A stretch of DNA of 64,000 nucleotides from positions 3,443,001 through 3,507,000 of the forward strand of contig NZ_CP107902.1 of assembly GCF_036013935.1 (NCBI RefSeq), read 5' to 3'. The DNA is from Streptomyces sp. NBC_00461. GTDB taxonomy: Bacteria > Actinomycetota > Actinomycetes > Streptomycetales > Streptomycetaceae. The notes under the pieces are model-generated. The model was not told the DNA's origin. It ran no database searches and worked only from the letters and a program-made list of their open reading frames with translations. Each line of letters begins with the position of its first letter. Position 1 is the stretch's first letter. Shown here piece after piece: positions 51,922 through 59,292 of this stretch. A program made the translations under genes and the position numbers.

Positions 51922-52386
51922 ATGTACCCCGAACATGTCCGCCACGCGCCCGCCGCACGGGCCGTGGAAGTCCATCAGCCCACCCCGATACAGCCCGCCG
52001 TGGTGACGCCGGCGCCGATGGTCGCCGTGCATCCGGGCTCCGTCCCGGCGGTGGCGAGCATCGTCCTGCCCGACGGCCGCGTCGTCACCGGCTACTCGCT
52101 CTCCCCGATGCAGCCGGACCCGGTCACCGCGGTGAAGCCGCCTGTCTCGCGCGCGGCGGTGAACGTCGCCCTCGGGGGCGTGGGGTTCCTCGCCGTGTGC
52201 GGCGGACTGCTCCTGCTCACCACCTTCATCACCGCCCTGACCGCGCTGATCACTCAGCTCATTACCCTCGCCGCCGTCCTCTTCGGCGGCTGGATCGCCG
52301 TGCAGGTCTTCCGCACGAACGGCCACCGCGAGGGGACCACGGTCAACATCCGCAAAGCGATCTTCAAACGCAATCACTTCGGCTGA
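51922..52386 (+). CDS. SpdB-like membrane protein
   Basis: 154 residues, with GGAAGGGA 8 bases before the ATG. A Pro/Val-rich soluble N-terminus (about 1-75) is followed by two close membrane helices (about 80-130: VALGGVGFLAVCGGLLLLTTF, then LITLAAVLFGGWIAVQVF) and a short basic tail. Lying directly after traB and the clt candidate, it fits the spread proteins that assist TraB-driven DNA dispersal. Assignment is by context and topology. Confidence 0.75.
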   Translation: MYPEHVRHAPAARAVEVHQPTPIQPAVVTPAPMVAVHPGSVPAVASIVLPDGRVVTGYSLSPMQPDPVTAVKPPVSRAAVNVALGGVGFLAVCGGLLLLTTFITALTALITQLITLAAVLFGGWIAVQVFRTNGHREGTTVNIRKAIFKRNHFG

Positions 52387-52387
52387 T

Positions 52388-52849
52388 TCACACACTCGTT
52401 TGCGGGTGGGCTGACCAATGCGCGGACAGCGCCGGCCACCAGAGTGGATGCTCGGTCACCACGTGAACGAGGGCTGGAGACGATTCACGCAGCCTGAGTG
52501 CGAAGGCCCGCCACCCTCCGTACCCCTTCAGCTCAGGGTTGAGTGCGTTGATCATCAGACCGTAGTTCACCGTGTCGGCGAGCATGCCGGTGAGAACAAG
52601 CACCCGCGCACGCACAGTCTCTTCCGTCGGAAGATCCGCGGATCCATAGAAGTAGTCGTACATCTCGGGTTGCGCGGCGATCATGCCCTCAATGTGATGC
52701 AGCCGTTCCATTCCGTTGTAAATCGCTGCCGCTCCCGCGACACCGTTGTTGATGGCTGTCTGCCGTGAGAGTTCTCGCGTCTGCCAAGCAGAAACGAGTA
52801 GAGAAACCACCACGCCCATGGACGCGATCACGCCGAATATGTCGGTCAC
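52388..52849 (-). CDS. DUF6082-like small membrane-associated protein
   Basis: The GTG at 52849 is preferred (GGGGGA four bases ahead; protein VTDIFGVIASMGVVVSLL onward, 153 residues); ATG 52894 would add 15 residues. One membrane helix (about 4-24) is followed by a cytoplasmic helical domain with DYFYGSADLPTEE. The pattern AWQTRELSRQTAINN matches DUF6082 proteins common in Streptomyces (recollection). It points against the surrounding transfer and replication genes and ends two bases from the spdB-like gene. Role unknown. Confidence 0.68.
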   Translation of the reverse strand: MTDIFGVIASMGVVVSLLVSAWQTRELSRQTAINNGVAGAAAIYNGMERLHHIEGMIAAQPEMYDYFYGSADLPTEETVRARVLVLTGMLADTVNYGLMINALNPELKGYGGWRAFALRLRESSPALVHVVTEHPLWWPALSAHWSAHPQTSV

Positions 52850-52934
52850 TTCGTCCCCCAGATCGCAAGTATCGGAGGCAGTACCCAGAGCCATTGATCA
52901 AGTAACAATCCGGTCATCACTGACCAATCGCGCC

Positions 52935-52975
52935 AAGGGCGGCCCCCCATTCCGCCAAGAACCGGGGCCGCCCTT
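52935..52975. terminator. Hairpin upstream of the methyltransferase gene
   Basis: AAGGGCGGCCCC (52935-52946) pairs perfectly with GGGGCCGCCCTT (52964-52975) over a 17-base loop. It lies between the divergent DUF6082-like gene and the methyltransferase, so it may attenuate the rightward transcript. Confidence 0.6.
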
Positions 52976-53015
52976 GTCCAGCCAGTCACCATCAAGGAAC
53001 TGGAGACCACCCAGC

Positions 53016-53558
53016 ATGACGCAACCCACCGAGATCCGGCGAGACGACCACCAGCCCTTACTGCTCGATCTGTTCTCCTGCGCCGGCGGCGCCGCCATGG
53101 GCTACACCCGCGCCGGATTCCGCGTCCACGGCTGCGACATCGCCCACCGCCCCAACTACCCCTTCCCCTACCACCAGGGCGACGCGTTGGCCTACCTCGC
53201 CCACCTGATCGCCTCGGGCGAGATCCACCGGTACGCGTTCGTGCACGCCTCCCCGCCCTGCCAGGACAAGTGCACGCTGACCGTGGGCACCAACGCCTCA
53301 CAGGGATGGGGCGGCACCCACGTCGACCTGGTCGCACCAACCCGCGCACTGCTCGAACTCACCGGTCTGCCCTTCGTCATCGAGCAGCCCAACGGCCGCG
53401 CGGACATCCGCAAAGACCTCACCCTGTGCGGCGAGATGTACGGGCTCGGGGTCATCCGGCACCGCAAGGAACTGACCGAGGCCATCCCGCCCGCCTACAG
53501 CGAATACATCGGCCGTACCTTCCGCGCCTCCTGTGCCGTATCGGGGGTGGCTGCATGA
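53016..53558 (+). CDS. Compact DNA (cytosine-5) methyltransferase-like protein
   Basis: The ATG at 53016 gives 180 residues, about half the usual C5-methyltransferase. Motif I LLLDLFSCAGGAAMGYTRAGF (SAM site), motif IV VHASPPCQDK with the catalytic Cys, a motif VI-like FVIEQPNG (Glu), motif VIII RHRKEL, and the motif X-like IPPAYSEYIG are present in order, with almost no target-recognition domain. No endonuclease is nearby, so it is an orphan. It could modify element DNA against host restriction. It overlaps the primase-polymerase gene (ATGA), tying it to the replication operon. Confidence 0.82.
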   Translation: MTQPTEIRRDDHQPLLLDLFSCAGGAAMGYTRAGFRVHGCDIAHRPNYPFPYHQGDALAYLAHLIASGEIHRYAFVHASPPCQDKCTLTVGTNASQGWGGTHVDLVAPTRALLELTGLPFVIEQPNGRADIRKDLTLCGEMYGLGVIRHRKELTEAIPPAYSEYIGRTFRASCAVSGVAA

Positions 53559-54394
53559 GTGAGCACCAGTGCACCGCGCTGCGGCTCGCAGCCTCCGGGG
53601 TCCCGCCCCTGCCCCTTCGGGCGGGGAAGCTGCCGTTCGGGAACTGCCCGGCATGCGCCCGCAACGCGTGCGGCGGCCGGCCGAACATGAAGACCCCCGG
53701 CCCCTGCACCTGCCCGGCGCCCTGCCACGGATGGGCCGCCGCCACCACCGACCCACACGTCATCAACTCGCAGACGTGGGCTCGCGCGTGGCGGGAAGCG
53801 GCAGCGGTCGCCTACCACCCCGGCGGCGCCGGCCTCACCGTCGTCGACCTCGACAACGCGGAAGCCATCTCATGGGCCCGTGCGAGCCTGCCCGCCACCC
53901 GGATCGTGCTCACCACCCGGGGTGAGCACTGGATCTACCAGGGCACCATGCCGTCATCAAACGCGGTCCGACCCGGCGTCGACATCAAGTCCCTTACGCA
54001 GTACGCCCGTTGGCTCGGTCCCGGCACCGGCACAACGGCCCCTCTCCCGGACACCGTGCGCGCCCTGGCAGTAAAGGAGCCCTCCACGGCTCGCAGGGCG
54101 CCACAGAGGCTCACAATGCCCCTCAGGGGCGGACAGGGCGAGTGCCGCCACCGCACGCCCGCCTACCTGGACCGTGGCATCGCCATGGCGGAGCAGCGCA
54201 TCACCGAAGCCCGCAGCGGCGTGCACAGCACCGTCTACCGCACCTTCCTGGCCGTGCTCTCCACGCATGGCCGGTGCGGCTGCCTCACCGACGCCCACAT
54301 CGCGCGGCTGTTCACCGCCGCGCAGACCAAGGGCGAATCACCCCGGCACTGCACCGACGCGTGGACCAACGCCCGCACCGCACTGGGGATGTGA
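53555..54394 (+). CDS. Bifunctional DNA primase/polymerase (PrimPol domain)
   Basis: 279 residues. The N-terminal ALRLAASGVPPLPLRAGKLP and a Cys/His cluster CPACARNACGGRPN with CTCPAPCHGW are typical of AICE prim-pol proteins; the catalytic acidic pair is LTVVDLDNAE (Asp-Leu-Asp) with the downstream TTRGEHWIYQG (His). It would make primers and short DNA for element replication. It starts by ATGA overlap with the methyltransferase and ends by GTGA overlap with the ATPase. Confidence 0.88.
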   Translation: MSEHQCTALRLAASGVPPLPLRAGKLPFGNCPACARNACGGRPNMKTPGPCTCPAPCHGWAAATTDPHVINSQTWARAWREAAAVAYHPGGAGLTVVDLDNAEAISWARASLPATRIVLTTRGEHWIYQGTMPSSNAVRPGVDIKSLTQYARWLGPGTGTTAPLPDTVRALAVKEPSTARRAPQRLTMPLRGGQGECRHRTPAYLDRGIAMAEQRITEARSGVHSTVYRTFLAVLSTHGRCGCLTDAHIARLFTAAQTKGESPRHCTDAWTNARTALGM

Positions 54395-55872
54395 CCGTGT
54401 CCGAGGACGAGAAGACTCCGGCCCGCCAGATCATCACCGACTACGCGCAAGCGCACTTCCGGTACTTCCGCACCATCGACGGCACCGTGTACGCGCAGCG
54501 CAACGGCCACCCCGTGGCCCGGCCCATCCGCTCCCAGGGCACCACCGGCAGCCACCGCCAGGAACTCATGGTCGGCCTCTACAAGGACGGGGTCGGCGTG
54601 TTCAACGGCACGGCACTCAAGGAGGCACTGGACTTGATCGAAGCACTCGCGCTGACCGAGGACGTACAGCCCACCCACATCCGCGTCGCGCCCGGATTCG
54701 ACAGCGCGACCTGGCTCGACCTTGGCCGCAACGACGGCAAGTCCGTCCGCATCCACCCCACAGGCTGGGACATCCTCACCCCCGACCCGCAGGAAGTCTG
54801 CTGGAGGCGCACCCAGCTCACCGGGGAACTCCCCCTGCCCGCCAAAGACACCAACGGCAAGGGCATCGACCTCCTGCTCCGCTTGTGCAACTTCGCCGGC
54901 GCCGAGACCGAATGCCTGGCCATCGCCTGGCTGATCGGCTGCCTGGAACCCTCCGTGCCCGTTCCCGCACCGTTCCTCACCGGCCCCCAGGGGGCGGGCA
55001 AGTCCACCGGCGGCCGGATGCTCGTGCGGATCATCGAAGGGATGAGCGGCGACCTGCGCCGGGCCCCGAAGGACGAGGAGAACATGATCACGGCCGTTGC
55101 CGCCGGATGGGTCACCGCCCTGGACAACCTCTCCCACCTGCCCCCGGACCTGTCCGACCTCATGTGCTGCATCGTGACCGGTGCCGAGAGCATCAAGCGC
55201 GCGCTCTTCACCGATGGTGACGTCGTCCGCTCCCGCTACCGGCGCCCCATGCTGCTGACCGGTATCGACGTCGGCGTCATCCGGCCCGACCTCGCCGAAC
55301 GCCTCCTCCCGCTGCGTCTCGTGCGGCCCCGGGTGCGGCGCACCGAGGCAGAGCTGTGGGCGGAGTACGCGGAGATCCTGCCGGTCGTTCTCGGCTCCCT
55401 GCTGGATCTGACGGTGAAGGTGCGGGCCGCTCAGGCGGACACCCCCACCGACCTGCGGATGGCCGACTTCGCCCACCTGTGCGCACAACTCGATGCGGCT
55501 ACCGGCTTCAGCTCGCTGGCCGCGTACCGGGCCAGCCTCGACGACCTCAACGACGACGTCATCGAAGGTGACCTGCTGGCTCAGACCGTCTTGAAGCACG
55601 CGGCCGGGCTCGATGCGGGCGCGGAAGTCCGTATGGCGTCCTCGGAGTGGCTGCACTGCCTCACCACCCTCTACAGCGGTGAGGAGTGCCGTCCCCTGCC
55701 CAAGGGCTGGCCGACCACCGGGAAAGTTCTCTCCGACCGTCTCAAGCGGCTGCAACCGACCCTTGCCGCACGCGGCGTGCTCGTCGACTGGGGGCGCACC
55801 AGTGCCGCCCGCTACATCGAGATGACCCGGGCCGCCGCGCTCGCCCTCACCCAGCAGGAAGCGGCGTTCTGA
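54391..55872 (+). CDS. Replication ATPase/helicase-like protein
   Basis: 493 residues from a GTG overlapping the previous stop (a second in-frame GTG is at 54397). The ATPase core has Walker A FLTGPQGAGKSTGGRML (about 195-211), a Walker B/sensor region GWVTALDNLSHLPPDLSDLM, and a positively charged segment DVVRSRYRRPMLLTGIDVG. This fits superfamily 3/D5-like or phage ATPases paired with PrimPol in AICEs, loading or unwinding at the origin. No rolling-circle RepSA is present, so this pair is the replication module. A strong terminator follows at 55891. Confidence 0.82.
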   Translation: MTVSEDEKTPARQIITDYAQAHFRYFRTIDGTVYAQRNGHPVARPIRSQGTTGSHRQELMVGLYKDGVGVFNGTALKEALDLIEALALTEDVQPTHIRVAPGFDSATWLDLGRNDGKSVRIHPTGWDILTPDPQEVCWRRTQLTGELPLPAKDTNGKGIDLLLRLCNFAGAETECLAIAWLIGCLEPSVPVPAPFLTGPQGAGKSTGGRMLVRIIEGMSGDLRRAPKDEENMITAVAAGWVTALDNLSHLPPDLSDLMCCIVTGAESIKRALFTDGDVVRSRYRRPMLLTGIDVGVIRPDLAERLLPLRLVRPRVRRTEAELWAEYAEILPVVLGSLLDLTVKVRAAQADTPTDLRMADFAHLCAQLDAATGFSSLAAYRASLDDLNDDVIEGDLLAQTVLKHAAGLDAGAEVRMASSEWLHCLTTLYSGEECRPLPKGWPTTGKVLSDRLKRLQPTLAARGVLVDWGRTSAARYIEMTRAAALALTQQEAAF

Positions 55873-55890
55873 CCACACCGGCCGGACAAG

Positions 55891-55929
55891 CAAGAGGAGC
55901 ACCCCCCGCGGCGGCTGGTGCTCCTCTTG
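55891..55929 (+). terminator. Terminator after the replication operon
   Basis: CAAGAGGAGCACC (55891-55903) pairs perfectly with GGTGCTCCTCTTG (55917-55929) around 13 bases, followed by TTGTTCC. Confidence 0.85.
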
Positions 55930-56047
55930 TTGTTCCGGCGGCGTGCCGCCGCTGCACAGGCGTGCCGCTGCGCGGCTCCGCATTCGCGTTCTGAGCAGCG
56001 CACCACCACAGACACCACCCTCCCTTTTTCCTAAGAGAAGAGCCCCT

Positions 56048-56252
56048 GCGTCACCCACGTCATCAACCACCCGAACCCGGTCGCTGACCAGCGATTACGA
56101 CCGTGACGCAGACGGCCGAACCCAGCGTCACGGCCCGTCATCCGCGTCACAGGTGACAGAACCCCGCCCCGGCCTGTGACACGCCCGCACTGCCCGCGTC
56201 ACCGCATAACCACAGGTCAGAGCCACAAATGACGGGCGTGACGCGATGACGC
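56048..56252. repeat. Array of GCGTCAC/GTGACGC motifs
   Basis: Perfect copies at 56048 (+), 56103 (-), 56125 (+), 56144 (+), 56196 (+) and 56238 (-); near copies GTGACA at 56153, TGTGACA at 56175 and ATGACGC at 56246. Eight or nine motifs in 205 bases, upstream of xis. Confidence 0.75.
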
Positions 56253-56356
56253 AGAAATCCGAACCTCGGACAGACGCACGCTCCGGGCCCGCCCGCCCTC
56301 AACTCACCGCAGGACACCTCACCCCACCCCGCCCCGGACATGAGGAGTCACCAACC

Positions 56357-56596
56357 ATGGCCACGGAAGAGCCGACCGACCCGCGCGCCCTCCTGCGCGG
56401 CGGACTCCCGGACCGCTACCTCACCCCCGAAGACCTGGTCACCATGTTCAGCCTCCCCAGCGTCGAAACCGTCTACCAGTGGCGACGCAAGCGCATCGGC
56501 CCGACCGGCTTCCGCGTCGGCCGCTACCTCCGCTTCAACCCTGCCGCCGTACAGGCGTGGGAGACCGAACGCACCGTCCTCGAAGACGCCGCCTGA
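56357..56596 (+). CDS. xis: Excisionase (Xis), MerR/AlpA-like helix-turn-helix
   Basis: The ATG at 56357 has GAGGAG nine bases upstream and gives 79 residues. The fold is a winged helix: LTPEDLVTMFSLPSVETVYQWRRKRIGPTGFRVGRYLRF, with the VYQWRRKR recognition helix and FRVGRYLRFN wing typical of AICE excisionases. It precedes int by 89 bases, and a hairpin lies between them. It directs the integrase toward excision and may also bind the motif array upstream. Confidence 0.9.
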   Translation: MATEEPTDPRALLRGGLPDRYLTPEDLVTMFSLPSVETVYQWRRKRIGPTGFRVGRYLRFNPAAVQAWETERTVLEDAA

Positions 56597-56628
56597 GACA
56601 GCCACACCCCGCACCACCCAACTTCCCC

Positions 56629-56655
56629 GGGGAGGGCCACACCGTGGCCCTCCCC
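56629..56655 (+). promoter_or_regulatory. Hairpin between xis and int, overlapping an alternative int start
   Basis: GGGGAGGGCCAC (56629-56640) pairs perfectly with GTGGCCCTCCCC (56644-56655) over three bases. The 3' arm begins with GTG 56644, in frame with int, and the 5' arm holds its GGAGG site. It could terminate the xis transcript or hide the upstream int start. Confidence 0.65.
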
Positions 56656-56685
56656 TTCCCGTGCCCAGAAGGGACAACGCCCCAC

Positions 56686-57942
56686 ATGGCAGGCCACATC
56701 CAAGACCGCTGGTTCAAGACCGAGACCAACGCCGCAGGCAGAACGGTTCGCGTCAAAACCGACCGCCACGGCATCGGCCTGCGCTACCGGGCTCGCTACG
56801 TCGGCCCGGACGGCACCGAGAAGTCCAAGAGCTACCCCGACGGACAGAAGCGCCTCGCCGAGAAGTGGCTGACGCGGATCGAAGCGGACATGGACGCAGG
56901 TCAGTACATCGATCCGAAAGCCGGGAAGATCACGTTTCGCGAGTACGCCGAAAAGTGGTTGGGCGGGCTGACCACGGACCCGGTAAGTCAGGAAGTCGTG
57001 GACAGGCGGATTCGCCTGCACGCGATCCCTCACCTGGGATCGCGCCCGATGGGGTCGTTCAAGCCCGAGCACATGCGTACGTGGTTGAACCGCCTCAACT
57101 CCGCAGTGCCCAACGGCACGTACCGCCGTGCGATCTACGACTCTGTGTCGTCTGTCTTCAACGCTGCGGTGGACGATGGCGTGATCAAGTCAAACCCCTG
57201 TCATGCACAGTCCGTCAAGCCTCCGGTCCCCGAGGACCGGCTCGTCGTCCCGTGGACCAAGGAGCGCGTACTTAACGTGCGCGAGGGGCTGCCCGCTCGG
57301 TACGCGGCCACCGTGGACGCCGGCGCGGGCTGCGGGCTCCGACAGGGGGAGATTCTCGGGCTTGCCGTGGACAACCTCGACTTCGACACGGGTTGGGTGC
57401 ACGTGCGCCAACAGGTCAAGCGGGTGGGTGGCAACCTGGTCTTCGCCCCGCCCAAGCGTGGCAAGCTGCGGGACACGCCGCTCAGCCCAGTGGTGGCGGC
57501 GGGGCTGCGTGAGCACATGGCACAGTTCCCGCCCACCGCAGTCACGTTGCCCTGGAAGACTCCGGACGGGTCGCCGGTCACGCTAAAGCTCGTCTTCACT
57601 AACGGCGTGGGCAATGCCATCAGGCGCAGCTACTTCGACGACTTCGTGTGGAAACTCGCTCTCGCCCGCGCTGGCGTCATCCCGCCGAAGGAGCCGGGCC
57701 AGCGCTACGCTGCCGCTCCGGACGACGGCATGCACGCACTGAGGCACTTCTACGCCTCAGTCGTCCTGGAGACTGGAGGGAGCATCAAGGCCCTGAGCAC
57801 ATACCTGGGACACTCCGACCCGGGATTCACGCTGCGGATCTACACGCACTTGATGCCGAGCAGTGACGAGAAGGCACGGGCGGCCGTATCCTCCGTGTTC
57901 CAGCGCGTCAGCCCAGTGCGAGAGCTTCCGGCAGCGGCCTGA
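56686..57942 (+). CDS. int: Tyrosine recombinase integrase
   Basis: The ATG at 56686 gives 418 residues; GTG 56644, with GGAGG, would add 14. An N-terminal arm-binding part (about 1-75; KSKSYPDGQKRLAEKWLT), core-binding domain (about 80-175), and catalytic domain (190-418). Active-site residues are in place: Arg 219 (GCGLRQGEILGL), His 350 and Arg 353 (HALRHFYAS), His 376 (YLGHSDPGF), and nucleophile Tyr 386 (RIYTHL). attR begins 86 bases after the stop, as in pSAM2-type elements. It should catalyse recombination between 15-bp cores at the two ends. Confidence 0.95.
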   Translation: MAGHIQDRWFKTETNAAGRTVRVKTDRHGIGLRYRARYVGPDGTEKSKSYPDGQKRLAEKWLTRIEADMDAGQYIDPKAGKITFREYAEKWLGGLTTDPVSQEVVDRRIRLHAIPHLGSRPMGSFKPEHMRTWLNRLNSAVPNGTYRRAIYDSVSSVFNAAVDDGVIKSNPCHAQSVKPPVPEDRLVVPWTKERVLNVREGLPARYAATVDAGAGCGLRQGEILGLAVDNLDFDTGWVHVRQQVKRVGGNLVFAPPKRGKLRDTPLSPVVAAGLREHMAQFPPTAVTLPWKTPDGSPVTLKLVFTNGVGNAIRRSYFDDFVWKLALARAGVIPPKEPGQRYAAAPDDGMHALRHFYASVVLETGGSIKALSTYLGHSDPGFTLRIYTHLMPSSDEKARAAVSSVFQRVSPVRELPAAA

Positions 57943-58027
57943 CGGCCCACAGGCGGCCCACGGCCCCGTGACGGCCCCTGCCCGGCGGTTCCGCCGCTGG
58001 TCAGGGGGCGTTTGGCGCCTTGGAGGC

Positions 58028-58107
58028 GGCAGAAACACCCCATCTTGCCCGACCGCCACCCTCCGGGGGAAACCCGTTTGGCGGAGGGGCTCTGACCTGG
58101 GGGTTCG
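58028..58107. repeat. attR: right 80-bp copy of the terminal repeat
   Basis: Direct copy of 40781-40860 at 69 of 80 positions; core ACACCCCATCTTGCC at 58035-58049. The internal stem is CCGCCA (58053-58058) with TGGCGG (58079-58084), where the second pair is C-G instead of the G-C seen at the left end, a compensated change. Confidence 0.75.
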
Positions 58108-58284
58108 GTGATCGCGCCGGCAGCCGAACCCTGGCCTGGTGCTCCCACCGAGGCGCGATCCAGATTTTTCGGAGTTCGGCGGTCCGCGCATGTCGAGAAC
58201 GCGCCACCGGCTCCGTCCCAGGGACATCGGCGGCCATCACCGGCCGCACGAGGAAGGCCGTACGAGGAAGAAGGAGAGACCAGC

Positions 58285-58725
58285 ATGGCGATTCAGCGGA
58301 TGGACAACGTCGGCATCGTCGTCGAGGACATGGATGCCGCCGTCGCGTTCTTCGTGGAACTCGGTATGGAGCTGGAGGGCAGGGGGGAGGTCGAGGGCCC
58401 CTTCGCCGACCAGTGCACCGGACTCGACGGCGTCCGCTGTGACATCGCGATGATGCGGACCCCGGACGGTCACAGCCGGCTGGAGCTGGCGAAGTACCGC
58501 AGCCCCGAGGTGATCAGCGCCGGGCCGCGCAACCGGCCGCACAACATTCTGGGCACGCACCGCGTCATGTTCGCCGTCGACGACATCGAGGACACCGTTG
58601 CCCGCCTGCGCCCGCACGGCGCCGAACTCGTCGGCGAGATCGCCCGGTTCGAGGACGTCTATCTGCTCTGCTACCTCCGCGGCCCGGAGGGCATCATCGT
58701 CGGACTGGCCGAGCAACTGCGCTGA
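58285..58725 (+). CDS. VOC-family (glyoxalase/bleomycin resistance-like) protein
   Basis: The ATG at 58285 behind AAGGAGAG gives 146 residues. Two beta-alpha-beta-beta-beta modules are visible: MDNVGIVVEDMDAAVAFF with LELAKYRSP, and HRVMFAVDDIEDTVARL with GIIVGLAEQL. Candidate metal ligands are limited (Asp 8 region, Glu in SRLELAKY, His in GTHRVMFAV, Glu in GPEGIIV). Such proteins bind or convert small metabolites. It is the first chromosomal gene right of the element. Confidence 0.85.
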   Translation: MAIQRMDNVGIVVEDMDAAVAFFVELGMELEGRGEVEGPFADQCTGLDGVRCDIAMMRTPDGHSRLELAKYRSPEVISAGPRNRPHNILGTHRVMFAVDDIEDTVARLRPHGAELVGEIARFEDVYLLCYLRGPEGIIVGLAEQLR

Positions 58726-58839
58726 GAAGGCGGAGCCGAACCGCGCAGCCGAACGGATGACCGCGGGGCGGGCAGACAGGGCTCCGGCCTGGCACTTCCC
58801 TCCGCCTCGCGGTAACGGCAAAGTGACTGTCAGTGGCCC

Positions 58840-59238
58840 TCAGTGACGCCCAGTCCCCCTGGGAAGCCGCCGGGCCAGCAGCAGGGCCGCCACCGCGGTC
58901 ACCCCCACGGCCCCGACCGCAGCATTCACAGTGCCCACAGCCCCCACGGAGCGGAAGGCGTGGGAGGAGCGCCAGGACAGGATCGACCACTGAGACTGCG
59001 CGGACAGCACCGATCCCTTGCTCAACCAGGATCCGGCCGAGAACAGTGAGAGCGCCGAACCGATTGATCCGACGGACAGGGCGCTCCCGATCGACCCGAT
59101 GGACAGAGACGAGCCGACGGAGCCGATGGACAGCGCCGACCCCACCGAGCCGATCGACAAAACCGAGTCCTGCGACCACAGGGACAGCAAGGAGCCCGAG
59201 GGGGCGTGAGGCGTGGGCGGTGCGGGGGGCTTGGTCAT
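58840..59238 (-). CDS. Ser/Gly decapeptide-repeat protein with C-terminal membrane helix
   Basis: 132 residues; AGGA eight bases before the ATG at 59238. After a Pro-rich start comes a run of about six 10-residue repeats of the form S-x-G-S-x-G-S-x-L-S (about 20-80; examples VLSIGSVGSALSIGSVGSSL and SIGSIGSALSVGSIGSALSL). The C-terminus is a membrane helix (about 97-120: GAVGTVNAAVGAVGVTAVAAL) and a basic tail RRLPRGTG. Periodic small residues suggest a stacked beta-solenoid or amyloid-like rod. Comparable repeat proteins occur in Streptomyces genomes (recollection); function unknown. Confidence 0.7.
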   Translation of the reverse strand: MTKPPAPPTPHAPSGSLLSLWSQDSVLSIGSVGSALSIGSVGSSLSIGSIGSALSVGSIGSALSLFSAGSWLSKGSVLSAQSQWSILSWRSSHAFRSVGAVGTVNAAVGAVGVTAVAALLLARRLPRGTGRH

Positions 59239-59292
59239 GAGCCCATCCTGCCCAGCGGACGGTCGGCTCGCATGACAGTTCCCCGAGATGAC

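Larger units (their letters stand above)
55873..56356. other. Gap between replication and excision/integration modules
   Basis: No gene. It holds a strong terminator (55891-55929) and, from 56048 to 56252, a dense array of 7-bp GCGTCAC motifs in both orientations. The position fits an origin, an excisionase/integrase arm-site region, or a regulatory switch. Confidence 0.55.
40788..58049 (+). mobile_element. Actinomycete integrative and conjugative element (AICE), about 17.2 kb
   Basis: Limits are the left edge of the left core repeat and the right edge of the right core repeat. Between them lie all modules of an AICE of the pSAM2 kind: tyrosine integrase and excisionase at the right end beside attR, a replication module (primase-polymerase and ATPase), an FtsK-like TraB, small spread genes, and a GntR/Kor-type repressor. 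Genes on both outer sides (ettA, VOC protein) are ordinary chromosomal genes. Cargo includes Ku, a zeta-like kinase, a cytosine methyltransferase and an AlbA-domain protein. Unlike most AICEs, no tRNA marks either end. All core genes look intact, so it may be mobile. Confidence 0.88.

Noticed and set aside
56048..56252. CRISPR array
   Set aside because: Motifs are only 7 bases, in both orientations and unevenly spaced; there are no repeat-spacer units and no cas genes.
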